This document shows positions 17,260-38,872 of a stretch of DNA of 64,000 nt, in pieces. Positions within the stretch are counted from its first letter, which is position 1. Every line of letters begins with the position of its first letter. The translations under genes were made by a program, and so were the position numbers. The notes under the pieces are model-generated. The model did not search any database. It was given only the letters and a program-made list of their open reading frames with translations, and was not told where the DNA came from. The stretch is from Protula sp. h YS-2021 (taxonomy: Eukaryota > Annelida > Polychaeta > Sabellida > Serpulidae), in contig OX457025.1 of the NCBI GenBank assembly GCA_949752745.1, positions 99,807,587-99,871,586 of the forward strand, written 5' to 3'.

Positions 17260-18894
17260 CATATCAAAGATAAGTAAAGCCTATAAAGATGTAAAAAATA
17301 GAGCAAACATCCATGCTTTCTATAATGTTTTTTCTTTCAAAGACAGATTTAAAAAGTCCACAATCCAAAAATACAGTTTATGCAATAATTTTAGTCTGGA
17401 AAGAATTTTGGCGGGTTTTTTTTAAAAACTTTCTAACCTTCGGTTCAAAAAGCAGTGTGTTAGCATGCAAAAGCAGTGAAAATAACACTTCATATTTATA
17501 TAATAAACAAGTAGGTAAAATTTTATATTTTTACACACATTTACATGCCATGAAAACGAAAACATTACAAAGATGAAAGGAGATTGCTATGAAAAAATCT
17601 GACAAGACTGTGATGTTACCCTTTCACTCTCGGTCCCCCGCTCACCGCCCACCGACCCCCCCCCCCCACCTTACCCCTGTATTTGTCCGGAATGGCTGAT
17701 CCGTATAAGATATATATGTGAATCTCCCCTTTCCTTCCTTCTAGTTCCGCACCAGTTTGAATGTAATACGTACATATCTCCAAAGGGCAAATACTTGTTA
17801 TATCACACATCCCAGAAGGTGATGACATGTACTCGGTTTAGAACAAAAGCATATAAAGAACAGGACACATAAGTATATATGTTACGCCGTGCAAATATAA
17901 GGAGTGCAGCTTCTGGGGTTAAACGAAATAGAAAAGTCTAAGACATTTTAGTCACATGAATTTCATTGTGCTTTACCCAGGTATATTGACTTTCGGTGAT
18001 CAAGTATTTTTGTGAACTATGATTATTTATATATCTGTGATATATTCATATATTAATGAAATAAATTATTCGATCAAATCCTTATTTCATGTGTCTTGTT
18101 TTATGAATGAAAACGCACTTTCAGTTGTAGCCGCAACAACGCACTGTCAGCTTGATACATGTAGGTTAAATACAGGATCTTGAATGTACTTAGTCGGGTA
18201 GCTAACATGAGGCCACGGCGTCCGCTAGGGCGGCGCTGCAATCTCTAGATTCGTAATGCTACATAACAAGTGCACTGTCTTAGTAAATACAAGCTCTTTG
18301 GCTTGACTGAGGAGGCTGGAAATTGGCTTTCAACAAAGCCTATTCAGCTTTGTGTGTACGCGGTGAGTTTTTGTACCCCCGGCGTTTGTTGTACAACGTT
18401 GAGTACACGTTGTCAAAGCAGCGTTGTCTTCACGGTGCAGTTTGGCCGCAACCAAACACAAACCCTTCCCGACATGAAACGCAGGAAAGATGTCGGAAAA
18501 CCGAAACTTGAATCTACACCCTGCACTTATTGGGATTGTCTCAGTTCACCCTATTGTAAGACCTCGCCCACCCAACGTCTGTTAGCGTTGTAGTTCCGAC
18601 TTCTATACGAAGTCTATTCCCAATGCCTTGGCTGGGTAGGGGGGGGGGGTTCGGGGAGGGCTTGGGGGGTGTTAGGTTTTGTTCTGACTCGAACAATCAA
18701 CCAAATCCGAAAGTGTCCAATGTACACATAAAGTTTCATGTTTGCTGCGAAGATCAACCAAGCGATGGTTCCATTTTTCGCTGCTTGAGGCTACACACCA
18801 CTAATACAGTTTAACCCTTTTGCGACAGTTCTAGCATTCATGTATATAGCTAAAGCAACGACAACAATTGTCACTAACAAATGACACAGCCGAA
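17260..18894. other. Non-coding stretch with C and G runs
   Basis: A C-rich run lies at 17657-17667 and a G-rich segment at 18640-18670. Small frames at 17228-17576 and 18270-18814 have no recognisable domain. Confidence 0.55.
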
Positions 18895-19285
18895 TACCAG
18901 ATTATATACATTATGTGTATTGTACCAGATATCATGGGCTACCAGTATAATACCAGATTATGTGTGTTACGTGCATAATACTTGATATGACGTGCTAACG
19001 GTAGTATACAAGATTATGTGCTCAATGTGCATCATAATAGATATCATAGGCTACCAATAATATACCAGATTACGTGCGCTGAGTGCATAATACTAGATAT
19101 CACGGGCTTTCAGAAATATACAAGATTATGTGCGCTACGTGCATCATCGTAAGTAACATGGGCTACTAGTATCATACCAAAGTATTTCACTGCGTGCTCC
19201 ATACTAGATAACGTAGGCTACCAGTAGTATACCAGATTATGTGTGTTACTTGCATCATACTGGATAACAGGAGCTACCTTATTAT
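18895..19285. repeat. Diverged minisatellite, about 56-bp unit, 7 copies
   Basis: The unit approximates ACCAGATTATGTGCGTTACG followed by TGCATAATACTAGATATCA and GGGCTACCAGTA. It recurs near 18897, 18953, 19009, 19067, 19122, 19177 and 19232 with many substitutions, so it is older than the G-rich array. Confidence 0.85.
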
Positions 19286-20022
19286 ATTAGATAGGCTATC
19301 AACTCTCCATATCTTCAAAACTAAAAAATACTACAGTAAATAGTACCACTGAACCTTGACTTGACTAGACTTTAGAAAAATATGGAAAAGTTTATAAAAT
19401 TTACAGGGATGGAAAGTTTAGTAAAACTACTGTAATATATTCGAAGCAAAGAATTTAGCCTATTGTTAAAGTGACATATTTGCCCTCTGATCTGAGCAAA
19501 GCGTTTGCCCATTTTATTTTTTAACAAGTGAACGTAGAAGGAAAGGCTTTCATTTCAATTATCTCACGCCATAATGAGAACAGCTTTCCATCACGGATGT
19601 TGTAACCAACCATCAGAGTGAGAGGAAAACCGTCATGCTGTGGGTTTTACTAGGCTAGGCGTTACGTCAATGCCCATGAACTGGTCAGTTTTTACGTGAT
19701 TGTTGTTTTGATAAGTTTATTCACATTTCAATTACTGTGAAATTAAGTCCAAAATTTTTAAACCGTTTGAAAAGAGGCTTGGCACATATCTATTATTTGT
19801 TAGAAAATCACTGAGTTCACAAAAATAAGCCTTTACTTGGTCCTTTGCAGATGTAGAGATGTGTTTCTGTACAATTTCTGCCATCCCATTTTGCATTCTC
19901 TTCTAACACTGTGCAATTAAATTAAATTATTAGACAATTTTTACCATGGCGCAATCTTATCACTGTACTGCAAAATATTCAACATAAAAATAAGTGCAGA
20001 AACATATTTCAACGTGAACATA

Positions 20023-20023
<1 letters not shown>
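19286..20023. other. Non-coding stretch
   Basis: AT-rich DNA with no supported frame, splice pair or mobile-element motif. Confidence 0.55.

Positions 20024-20072
<49 letters not shown>
20024..20072. repeat. (ATT)n microsatellite
   Basis: About 16 uninterrupted ATT units. Confidence 0.97.
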
Positions 20073-20129
20073 GCTTCAATTCTTGTTTTTTATTCTTCCC
20101 TAAAGTAGTTTACGAGTTTTCATATATCC

Positions 20130-20475
20130 AAAAAATTGTCGAAAAAGTTCAAGATGCCGGTAGGATTAGACTTTCAATTTAGTGGTCAATCCTGAAAGCA
20201 CTCGAGTATACTTTTGTAATGGTTAGGCCTGTCTAAAATTACGCGATGATCGGTCAAGTAATTTTTATTTCAGAAATTGTGGAAAAATGCAAGATGGCGG
20301 TTGGTAGCTACTTTAAATGTAGGGACTGATCCTAAAATTAACTCCGATCTTCCTTTTGAACGGGTTCAGCATTGTCCAAAGAATTTGGTAACGATCGAGT
20401 AAGTGGTTTTTGTTTTATCTTGTTACCAATGCATTGCAATGAAAATCCAAGATGGTGGCTATGGTGATCTTGCAA
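20130..20475. repeat. Three diverged direct repeats of about 140-160 bp
   Basis: The markers CAAGATGCCGGT, CAAGATGGCGGTTGG and CAAGATGGTGGCT lie near 20150, 20291 and 20451. Each of the first two is followed by a GGTCAATCCTGA / GGACTGATCCTAA block and then by AACGATCGAGTAAGTGG / GCGATGATCGGTCAAGTAA. Confidence 0.7.
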
Positions 20476-22324
20476 CTGAATAAGGGTATAAACAAGAATA
20501 ACTTGCACTTAGCCATTATAATATGCCATCTATTTAACAAACATCGTGCGAAACGCATTATTGGGGTGAGAGTAACTGCAGTTGATGAACAGAAGAATGT
20601 GCAGACAGCCGTTTGAACAACACCTAAATCTATGGCCCTCGGGGCTCAAGTCATGGTTGGGGGTTTTTAAAAAGGATTTTAATAAACATTTACGGATTCA
20701 TACAAACCAGAATGACTGCCTATGATGTCAATGCAATTGTTTTCGAGCTGTCGGTATCTCACAACTCCAGCATCCTTCTCCTGTTCCTCCTCAAGTCCTG
20801 CCCGAGAAGCGTCATTAGTTCGAGGTATCCCCCATATCAGTAGTCTTCCTGGAGATAGAATACTATTCCTGACTTACAAACACCGCCGTGTGGTTTATTT
20901 TACAAGTCATTTGTCTGACATTATCACACAATAACACAATTTTATCACTGAACTTATTATATCTGAACCCGTAAATGCGTGAAAATCACTCTCTAAAAGT
21001 TAAATCTATCTAAAAGCATTAATTTGTAATTTTCATATCTTTCACACTGAACACGAAATGCAAGCACGTTAATGTATGGAGATAAAATACTGTAATTTTT
21101 ACTTAATTTAACTTTAGTTTGAATTAAGCATTTAAATATGTACTAACCAGAACGAAAACAAGGTAAAGGTGGTCATTTTCTGTTACAAAATCATTTGCCT
21201 AATTCAATTGTTTAAAAAAACTGTTTTTTCCAGAGCAAAAGAAGGGATGTGTATATTTATTTCAATGTGTGAATTTTTTATCTGCTTTATGTGGCGAAAA
21301 TTGTTAATTATCCAAAATTCCATGTACTATGAAACGGAGTAAATAGGTATTCGAATAAAGAGGAAAATGTTGCTACAAAATCAGGTGGGCCGGTAAACAA
21401 CATTATGGCTGTTTGACTCCCTCATGTTTGCATATATTTCGTTCACCTCGAGTTGATACTGGGGACAAGATATTCAGAATCAATATTCTTTTCGTAGGTC
21501 CTAAGGAATTGTCCTGTAGTCTTTTGTGAGTTTTTGTTCCACAGAATAATAAATGAGTTCGATACATTTCGATACAGCTTTTACGCAACTAATACGACGT
21601 ATCTGGTCGGAAACAAGCCCATGTGGGAAAAGAACAAGTGCAGCACAGCCTTTTGCTTTTGACACCGTACTAAAACACAGTTCGTGCTTGTTTCTGTTAT
21701 TTCGAGGTGATTTCCATAGCCGTTTCCGTTTTCATACACCCGGCAACCAGAAACCACTCCAAAAATTTGGACATATCATCTCAGTCACAAATTGTACGTA
21801 ATATTAAATTGGATACAATTCTCAATCACTTCAATACTGGTTTTTATTTCTGTTCACAACAATGACGTAATTAGATTTAGTAAGGATTTAACTATAAGTT
21901 AAATAGATGCTAGTAAGTGTTCGTCGTTTATTTCCGATATAAGTAATTGTGTGTGTGTGTGTGTGTGTGCGTGACTTTGATACAGCAAACAGCACCCTCT
22001 TGTTCAGCCATTCTTTGCATTACCTCACTTGTTTAATCAATAGTCGGTTAATGAAAAACGTTTTTGCATTTAAGTTCCTTATCAAATTACTTTTGCTAGG
22101 TGTGGCAAATAATGGTACTAAGACCATAAGTTCAAGATCAACTGTATTATAACTGGAAAATGTTGCTCTTTAGTTTGCTAAATAACGGAATAATTTTGAA
22201 GTTTTCTTTTTCTTTGATCAATACATTTGGAGAGTGGCCATTTCCGTAAAACTAAGAAACAGAAAGAACATGTTAGCCCATAACTTTCAATGATTTTGAA
22301 AAGTAAACCCTTGGCACAGATCTG
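20476..22324. other. Non-coding stretch
   Basis: A (GT)n run lies at about 21948-21971. The plus-strand frames at 20722, 21553 and 21949 have no recognisable similarity and no adjoining exons. Confidence 0.5.
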
Positions 22325-22470
22325 TTATATATTTGCTAGATTATTAGACTGTGCACATTTAAGAGAATTCAATTCAATGTCATCTTCCCAAGTCCATCGT
22401 TCACAACATTCATAGGTTTCGTTGTAGAGAACTTCGCAGTCACAATCGGTACGGTGTCCCATGTAAACTC
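22325..22470 (-). CDS. Candidate terminal exon of an unknown cysteine-rich protein
   Basis: On the minus strand an acceptor-like AGTATAGTTAG ends at 22471 and is followed by 2 nt plus 47 codons ending in TAA at 22325. The peptide contains GHRTDCDCEVLYNETYECC and ERWTWEDDIE, with six cysteines, one Asn-Glu-Thr glycosylation sequon and many acidic residues. Residue use is unlike the surrounding AT-rich noise. I do not recognise the family. The upstream exons (entry phase 1) were not found. It may be chance or a relic. Confidence 0.3.
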
Positions 22471-25400
22471 CTAACTATACTTTGCTGAACAGAATCATAT
22501 TTTAACATAATACTGTATAACTTTTGAGAACGCAGACAACATTCATTGATATGATACCTACATTTATATAGAATTTGGCCCTACATTTGCAGCCTTAATA
22601 CACTTATTTTTTTAGAACGCGGGCTGTACTTATGTACACAAACCACTAAATTTTTAGAGCATTTAGATTGCATTTATAGGCAATATGCACTGAATTTAAG
22701 CGATTCATTTATCCTGTATATACATTACATGCGTTATATTTTTAGACAAGTCACACTGCAAGGCGCTTACAATAAACGATACATAGCTTGATCTATACCA
22801 CTTGCAACTGATTTTATGTTAAAATTATGTGCACCATTGCACAATTGCACAAGTTGATAAAGAATGTGCATTATCACGACTTTTACGTTTTAAATGTTTT
22901 GCATCTTAATGACGGTACACTTTCCATGTTGGGTCTTAAAGAACCGTTGTATTTGCTTCATTTGCTATAGAATAAAGATATAACGTCACAATGACCTTTG
23001 TCCGATCAAGACAATCGCATCAGTTAATTCAATTCAGAGCAGGTTATTGATTATCGAAAAGTGATTTCTTCACACTACTCCCCGTTTTTTTTTAATTTAA
23101 CCCCAATTTTAAATGAACGATAAGAAATCGCATTATTTATCAAAAATAGGAAAGATAAAAATTGATAACATTGACAAGACCTAACCCTAAGATTGACTTA
23201 GGCGTATACAATAAATCGAATCAGCTTCAATAATTACAATAATCAATAAATTTAAATTTTAAATTATTAATTATAAATTATTAATTATTAAATATTGCAT
23301 GTGAAGCTCTGATGTACAGTGACTTTTTTGCACCTACCTAGCTAGTGGACAAAGCTTCCTGGTGGTCAGAGTGACATTAAACTCAGCTGATCCTGAGATT
23401 AATTTTGCTCGTACTGAAACATTTTTACTTTAAGGTGGTCAGAAAACATTATACTCAGCTGATTCTGAGATAATGTTAGAATATAGTAAACTACCACGGA
23501 GCTTGGACTTTGTATACATTATGCACTGGCTTAAACGGTGTTGACTTTTATTTATCCTGTCTGTATTTGCATTGTTGTAATCCTTTATTTACTTTATATT
23601 TATGTTAAGTCTACATGTGCTCTTATCTAATAATTTCTTTTTGTGTGTATCTTTTATGTGTGTATCTATTAAATAAACTGCATATGTGCGCATGCTTATT
23701 ATTTGTTGCTATATTTGTAGCTTATCTTTAATTTGACACACACTGCTTTCTGAGAAACCCTCGGCCTTCTATCTAGCACTGATTCGATCCCTGGATAAGC
23801 CCTGGCCTAATTTTTAATAAAAAGTTTCATCGTGCACCCTTTAAGACTGTAATTCTGAAATGTCCTCTTTAACTTTAAGCAAACTTTAACCAACCACAGA
23901 CTTCATACAGTTGAACTGAATGTCACTGAACGTTACTACTAATTTGTTTTTTTAATTACTACCTTTTAAAACTTTTAAATTAAAATCTTCCTATCTAATT
24001 AAAGTTAGAAGCACTACTCCAGCCTGTAACTAAAGCAATTCTTTGTTTACACTCACACAAGAATCGCACACACAAAATGGCCTAAACTAACCGACGGACG
24101 ACATAATACAGCCGTGTATGTCCCTCGAATGAAAACGAGGCTTGTCCAATATAGCGGACGGATAAACAAAGAAATAATGCCTACAGACATTTTATTTTCT
24201 AAAATCCAATTAAAAAATTTAAGTAATAAAGGACGACTGTTTGGAATTTTTGAAATCCGGCTGTATTACAAAATGAAATGAATAATGTATTATATGATAC
24301 ACCCACGCAACGTTAGCAATTAATAAAATTCACAAAAATACGAAATGTCCGCTGTTGATGAGAAGTTGCCTGGGACGTAGGTAGAGACGGTAGAATCCTT
24401 GTACCCCCGGTTGTCCTGAGGACACTTGAAGGTCACTGCAGGTGAAGGTCACGTCACGATTAGGTAGTCGTAAAACCGATTTGAGAACTGCTTTACGACA
24501 AGTCCAAAACAAATAACGCGGGTACCCAGTCCTTATCGACCACACTCCTGCGCTCCTTGCATAAAGTTTTTTTGCAGTGGTGGGCGGTAAAATACTTCGA
24601 ATACTGACAAGAAGATGACGAATACTTGCGATATTGTCCACGGACTGTAATACTTCCTGTGTGAGATTGTACCCACCCCACATGATAGAGCCTTTTCGGT
24701 CCTATACGGCCTACTCTCCTCGTGTCCAAACTGATCTCACACAGTCCCTACTGATGAATTACAGGGAGCTGACGATGCAAGAGAGGAAATACACCTCCGC
24801 ATAGCGGATAATGCGTGAACCAGTCATCATTACAAAGGCCGGCTGTATAACTCCCACCATGGCAACATGAATTAAGAAAGCAAAACACCAGAACAAAAAG
24901 AGACACGCTATTCCTGATAATTTACCATATACTAAATAAAGATGGTCGGACAGACATCCGTTAAAATATACCCCTAAACCAAATTACGTTACATTAAAAA
25001 GTTTAAGAAAAACGAACAGACATTAGATAAGCTAACAAACAATGCAGATAAATTTACCTTGCATCCCTTCACCGATGCTATGTTTTAAAAATATGCATAT
25101 AGTATAAAAATCATATGTAAAAATTCACATGTAAACAATGAATTAAAAATGAATTCATAGTTTGCTGGTTGATGTATTTGTCAGTTCTGTGCCCTGTTAA
25201 AAAAGAAACAACACTGTTCAGGAATCAAATCACAAAGAAAAATGTTATTTATTTTTATAGTTATGGGTGAATTTTTGTTCATATGTTAATTGAATCTAGT
25301 TATTACAAATCGAGGTGGGTGTTTAAATTTCTCGCGAGTTAAGACCTTTCTTTAATAATGTTTGTTTAAAAATCAGGCTTAGAAAAACAATCACGCGCAT

Positions 25401-26199
25401 TGTGGATAGACTACGCCTTGTGTTACGCCATCAAACTTGATAACAGTGAATCAGCAAGAATTTTATTGGGTAGAAAGGAGTTATTACTCTGAGCATAAAT
25501 AATTTTTTACTCCTTAATAGCAGTTCATTTAACTCATTAAATTTTAAACTATTTGTGTAGTTGGCAAAATTTCTTTTAAAAAATAATTTCTGCTGAATAA
25601 TAAAATAAACAAATAACTTCATATCGTACACCACTCCCGTTAAACTCCCAGGACTGGCTTATTAAACAACCTGATAAATCGAAATATTAACACTTAATGG
25701 GTTTATATCCTGAAACATGTATAATTGACAGATATATTACATTGCGTAACTCCCCAGACATTTTAAACCGCATCATATACTGCACCGCCTCGCAAGATAA
25801 CATAGCATAACATAACTTTGTATAACATCTTGCTTGTATGGCGCTCTTTCACATATCAAAAGACAAATATTCGTAGCGCGTGACATTTAAGATTAATTGA
25901 CTTTAATAGGTTATGGTAAATAAGTGAGTTTTTAATTTGTTTTTAAATTGGTTGGCAGATATACACGATCGGAGTTGAAAGGGTAGCGAGTTCAAGGTTC
26001 TTTCCTGGGCTGTACACAGAAAAAACTTTTTCGCCATCTTTTAAGTGGGTTTAAGTATTTCGAGGAGAAGTTTGTCGTTGGACCTGAGAATACGTGAGCT
26101 TGATTGAGATGTCTGAAATCTCTAAGATAACCAGGCTCATTCCTGTGTAGGGCGAGCAGTGCAACTTTATGATCTATATTTGATGGCTAGCTAATTAAG
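22471..26199. other. Long non-coding stretch
   Basis: No confident gene. A 40-bp direct repeat containing ACTCAGCTGAT occurs at about 23358-23400 and 23434-23475. Overlapping minus-strand frames at 24330-24729 are open but show no domain. The rest is AT-rich. Confidence 0.5.
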
Positions 26200-27741
26200 G
26201 CTTTTCGCGCATTGCTCACGTGATCGTATATGCAAATCCCCATAATACACGGACGTGGGCGTTTTGCACTTTCTGTAATTTAGAAGAGAGTTCTTGAGTT
26301 GTACGAAAGAGTAAACAGTTGCAGTAATCTAACGCCAAGATGATAAGCGACTGCACAGGTATTTTTGTTGTGTCACCAGTGAGAAGATGACGTACAGAGT
26401 GTAGCTTTCGAATCCACAAATACGAGGTTTTGGCACGGTGTAAAACATGACTACTCATCGTCAGCTATTGATCTGAGAAAAGACCGAGGCTTCTGATCAC
26501 AAAGGAAGTTTATATTTCTTCACCAACAGGAGTCAAATGGAATGTAATTTCTTCACAGCAAGAGTCAAATGAAACTTTTTTCAATTGACGTTTTTGGACG
26601 AAAATTATAAATTCAGTTTTCTTTGATTTAGTTTTAGATGGCTATCGAACATCAATGTCGAGATCGCTATAAGACACTGCTCGTGTTCTAGTTTTGTAGA
26701 CCATAGTGATTAGATGTGTTTAGGGCTGACTGAATTATAAATTTATAAATTAGACTGTCCTCAGCGAAGAAATGATAGAGATACTGAGTAGGAAGATGAT
26801 TGTATGAAGCTCTTTCTTGTAGCATTTGTATTTCCATGGGCTTGGGCCCGAATCCAGTCATAAGTTGAACTGGAGACGATAATGTATTATAAACTAAAAC
26901 ACACTAGTGACGGTCCTGTAAGTACGATGAGAAACGCTGCAGGGCTGAGTCATTTATTCCAAAATCAGAACATAAGCACCAGAGCAAAATGGTATGACTG
27001 ACAGTATCAAATGTGGCACTCAAATCTAACTTGAAAACGAACACAACTTCTTGATTATTCATGCTACGGTTTATGTCATTCGCTACTTAACCAGTGCTGT
27101 TCTAGTGCTGAAACCCTTCCGATAGGAAGATTGCATCGGTTTGTATAATGAATTTTCGCTGCAGTGGGCGCCTTTTTGTTCCGCGACAATGCGTTCAATC
27201 ACTTTCGACACAAAAAGGTAAATTTCACACAGGTCAAAAATTGCTATACTGTATCTCGAGGTGAGGCTTTTTCAAAAGAATATAACATGAGCTAATTTCA
27301 AATCAGATAGCATATGACCCGTTTAAGTGTTTCACCAATGCACTCTTTTAACAGAGGTGTAGGTAGATAATCGAGATGGCACGTAGTTGTACGAGCTTTC
27401 AAGACATGCCGTTTAATGTAAGTCTCTGATAGAGGAGTAAATTCCAAAAAGTGGCCAGTTTGATTGCTAGTATCATCTGAGAACTCCACTATTGGACTGA
27501 CAACTTGTTTATTTTAGTTATTTGATAAACCCTCAAGCGAAGCTAAATCTGGATATTTTGTTTCTTGTGGAAGTTTTAATAGATTGTAAAATTTTCTGAA
27601 CAGGGTTTTGTAGTTGCCTTTGTTTTCATTGATCGCTGAATTGTAATAGTCCTTCCCGGTGGTATTCATTAAACGATTTGTTAAATTGTGCTGCATAGTC
27701 AATGCTTTCCGTGCGTCCGGAGATTTAGTCCTGTGCCACAA
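26200..27741 (-). mobile_element. Decayed CR1/L2-like LINE reverse transcriptase
   Basis: Read on the minus strand, three blocks occur in the correct order. The endonuclease-RT linker at 27741-27514 contains DYYNSAINENKGNYKTLFRK. The fingers at 27489-27298 contain CHLDYLPTPLLKECI. The RT core near 27060-26940 contains DLSATFDTVSHTILL. The C-terminal part at 26458-26216 contains LDYCNCLLF and KLQKVQNAHVRVLWGF. The DLSATFDTV box and the VQN box are typical of the CR1/L2/Rex group. Frames are broken between blocks, so it cannot encode a working enzyme. Confidence 0.85.
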
Positions 27742-28911
27742 CCTTTCCAGCTTACGCCTTTTTACTTAAACGGTGGCAATGTCGTCATTATACCAGCATT
27801 GTCGTTTTTAACTGGTATTGATTGCCGTCATAACGGTGAACAATTACCCAAGACTTCACGTAGGGAGCTGTTATAGAAAGCAACACGCTCAATTCACTGC
27901 TACAATTTTTGCACAGATACTTTACCTTTCAATATTCATGCACTGACGTTGCATCTTCCTATGCACCTGTGCACCGACATTGTGGTGTGTACTGTTCATT
28001 TACTGATGCCGTGCCCTTCCATGCATAGCTTATACCCTGATGCCTCTCTTCGCTGCATCGTTCCACATCAGCACTGCATACATTACTGCACTATCTATTT
28101 AACAACATCTGATATGATGTTCAAGTTTTTTTTAAAGATTACATCAAGCATCCCCATAAATGCGAGTCAAAGATGTATGTGTTTTTGCAAGTCATGTTTT
28201 ACTCATGACACGTTGGATTGTTTTATTTTTGAAACAAAAACGATGGAAGTTAAAAGTATAACTTTTAAAGCACACATTATTTCTTGGTTTTTAGAGAAGG
28301 CCAGATGAATTTTTCGGGGAGATCAGATACGCAGAAGGGCATTGCAGCGGTCTGGAAACACAAATCAAGGCAATTGCAAAATGTTTTACACATATTTCTT
28401 AACATCAGCCTTACAACGTACAGCAATTGTACGGAATAAGATTAACATACAAAACTATGTTTATATTGAAACAGGACCCCTTTTTCTGTACAGTCTCTAA
28501 ATATATTTATTTTGCATTTAACTTGTCAGAAAATTCCTGAGTGACATACAGGTTGTCGACCAAGCATTGGCCAGCCATAATATTTAAATATTGATTCCTT
28601 GAAATTCCAAATTTTTGTAAATAAATCTTATTGACAAAAGTTAAATACACTTTATGCAGTGTTGAAGGTTTTTTACATTGTTTTCCTTCTCCAATAAATT
28701 CAAGTAACAAAAACAAGCTCACATTCTAAAGGCCCCTGTTGCAAAGCACTGTAAAAAGATGTGGTGAACAGTCGGTAAAATTTGCGCATTATCCACATGT
28801 GAATGTGTTAAATTAAGGTTAAATGTTGTGATATGTTGTGATAGCATAACATTATCAGCTCAAGCCTTTTTTATAAACAAAGCCTGGCAAATTTCACATT
28901 TCAAATTTCAG
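27742..28911. other. Non-coding stretch upstream of the first TRPC-like exon
   Basis: A plus frame at 27949-28308 and a minus frame at 28722-28507 show no similarity I recognise. I looked for ankyrin-repeat exons of the TRPC-like gene here and found none that I could support. Confidence 0.5.
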
Positions 28912-36315
<7,404 letters not shown>

Positions 36316-38872
36316 GAAATAGAAAGAAGATTAAATACATTAACAACCCGTAATGTATTAACACTACTACACTGAGTTATGGGGTTAATTTTGTATATTT
36401 TTTATTAATGCTTTCCTTGATCATTTCCTTACTGTAATATTACAGCAAGGACAACAAAATCTAATCATTGATATTATTAGAAATTGAGTATACCTTTATA
36501 TAAACAAACTTGCTTTTATATTGTGAAGTTGTATTACCTAAGGCGATAGCAATCTCAGCGGAAGGAATGCTACAAGGATATTTTTGCTAGGGGTGATTCC
36601 TGAGGTTGGGTATACTATATCCTTAAAAAATGGAGAGGGTTGAAATGATCGCCCCTACAGAAAATGCTTCATTGAGACATTTGCTTAAATTCAAAAGAGA
36701 ACAAGTTCACACATTGACTTTAACGTCAGTGTGTAGAAAAGCTTGGATTCATCCTCGCCTCTCTCAGGCATGCGTAGTTTATGGATGGTCTGTAGCGAAA
36801 CTAATTTAAACCAACGATTAGATAGTTTATTGTAAAGAAGGAAAAAGGTAAATGACCTTTCGTGCCTGTGACATCATAGCTATGTAATATGAATGCATCA
36901 TTTTTGTTCTATAAACTGTGTTCAGTATTTCATTTTAATCCAACGACAGAATTTTGATTTCTTGATAGAAAATTGATTTATATTTCACTTTTAAGGACGT
37001 AATGAACAAGACCGGAACAGGTGCAAAACACGGCGGATTCCACTTCATTAGCAAGGAGTTTCCATGAAGGGTTCACGTGACTTGCTAATTGAGATATTTC
37101 AATAATAAGATTGGCAACCTCTATCTGAACTGAAGCTAGAGGTCCATGTGGCATTTATTTGTCCAAAATAATGTTGCTAGTATTTATTGTGAAGTTACAT
37201 ATGTATATTGAATTTTTAATAAAACAATGTTATCTTGTTATAAAGTTATGCTTTTTCACTAAATATCAAAAATCAATAGACAAAATGAAACAAAATAAAA
37301 AGTAAATCTGAAAAGCAGTGCTGTGCAGTAGAGCAGTGTGAACTGTTGCAAACAGTAAGGGAACAAAACATGTTGACGTATTTAACAGAACATATCTCTT
37401 ACACGCACTCAAATGAATATTTAATGCTTTCTATTTTTGCTTTTCCTTGAGGGCAAGAAAACAGATATCATTTGATGTGCACAGATCAATATATGTGCTG
37501 TGAGCTTGAAAAGCTTCGGTTTTAACCTGTAGTTATACAACCAACCAAGTTTTACTTCTGTACGCGTACTCACTGGTTGAGAGATATTCCAACCGGTGAT
37601 TTATTCACAGATTAGCTTTAATGTTTTAATGAATTTAAACTGATATTAATAGTTATCTTAATTAGTGCTGTTTTTATTTTCCACAAGATTTGCTTGTGCA
37701 TACGTAACCTCTGAATCAGTGATATTTTAACGGTTCCTCTGTTTATGGTTACGAATTGTTGTTTTAATGAGTTAAAATTGATATTGATATTAATAATAAT
37801 TTATCTCAATTTTTCTACCAACCGTAAAATTTTGTCAATGATTGTTTGCTGATAAAATCTGTAACATCAGTAATATGTAAACAATAAAGTTGCTGTTTTT
37901 TTTTTACTTTCAAAACATAAAAGACGTTGCTGATCATTATTTCTAAATAAATTAGAATGTTGTGATAAAGTATCTTATACATTGTTTGACTGTTGCATGC
38001 CATAGCAGGTAAGGTGCCTATTTTAATAACGGTCTTGAAACCTTTGCTAATTAAATAAACAACTAAAGGAAGAATAGATAAGTATTAGTAGGACTTGACT
38101 TGAAATTTATGCGTGCTTTTTTCTTATCCTTTGAATAAGATTTGATAAATGTAAATTTAAGGAAGAATGACATGTTGCAATGAGCAGATAATTGCATTAC
38201 TAATTTGTTGTTTTGTTGCTATTCAATAATTTCAGTGGTGGCAGTTACGTGCCACCGTACTAATATATAGCTGCATGTGAACAAAATCATCTGTCTCTTT
38301 ATCATGAGATGTGAATAGTTGACGCAGCAAAAATTACACTATATACAATAAGTTTACACAATGCACTGGAATTTGAATGCAACACATACCAGATCTTCAT
38401 CATTTGCGTAGCTATTTGCAGTGTTATAAGGCAATAATAGGATTGCATATATTATAAAACTTGCAGTACAGAAAACATAGAAAAGGATGCTTATAAATAC
38501 ACATCAGCTGTTTTGAATAGACAGTACACATGCATGTGTTATTTTAGCATTAAAATTAAGCCATCAACAGTTGTTATGACCATGTAATTACCATGATCGG
38601 ATATATATTTAACAAACAGCAATTATTAGTTTAACAAGCTAAGAAATCAATTTAATGCAGTGACGTGCTATAGCTAAGTACCTTTATGAGCGAGTGATAT
38701 TTTCGCACATATGTGCTTGGATTACTCTTTGCTATCGTTAAGCCGGACCTGTCATTTAAACTGCTTACTCGACTATTGATATTTGACTACTGGTCTTTGA
38801 ACTTTTCATTGGCCTTTGAGCCAACGGAACTAGTCTTTTAAACTCCTTACAAGACCAGCCGTAAAACATAAC
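36316..38872. other. Intergenic stretch between the TRPC-like and MATE genes
   Basis: AT-rich with no supported frame. The TRPC-like 3' UTR must begin here; a candidate AATAAA lies at 37218-37223. The MATE promoter should lie in the last few hundred bases, but I see no decisive core element. Confidence 0.55.

Noticed and set aside
24330..24729. Overlapping minus-strand frames of 117 and 78 codons
   Set aside because: No domain, no consistent splice sites and two competing frames. Noted only as an open question.
27949..28308. 119-codon plus-strand frame just upstream of the TRPC-like exons
   Set aside because: Cys/His-rich low-complexity text from repeated TGCATC-type words, without ankyrin features.
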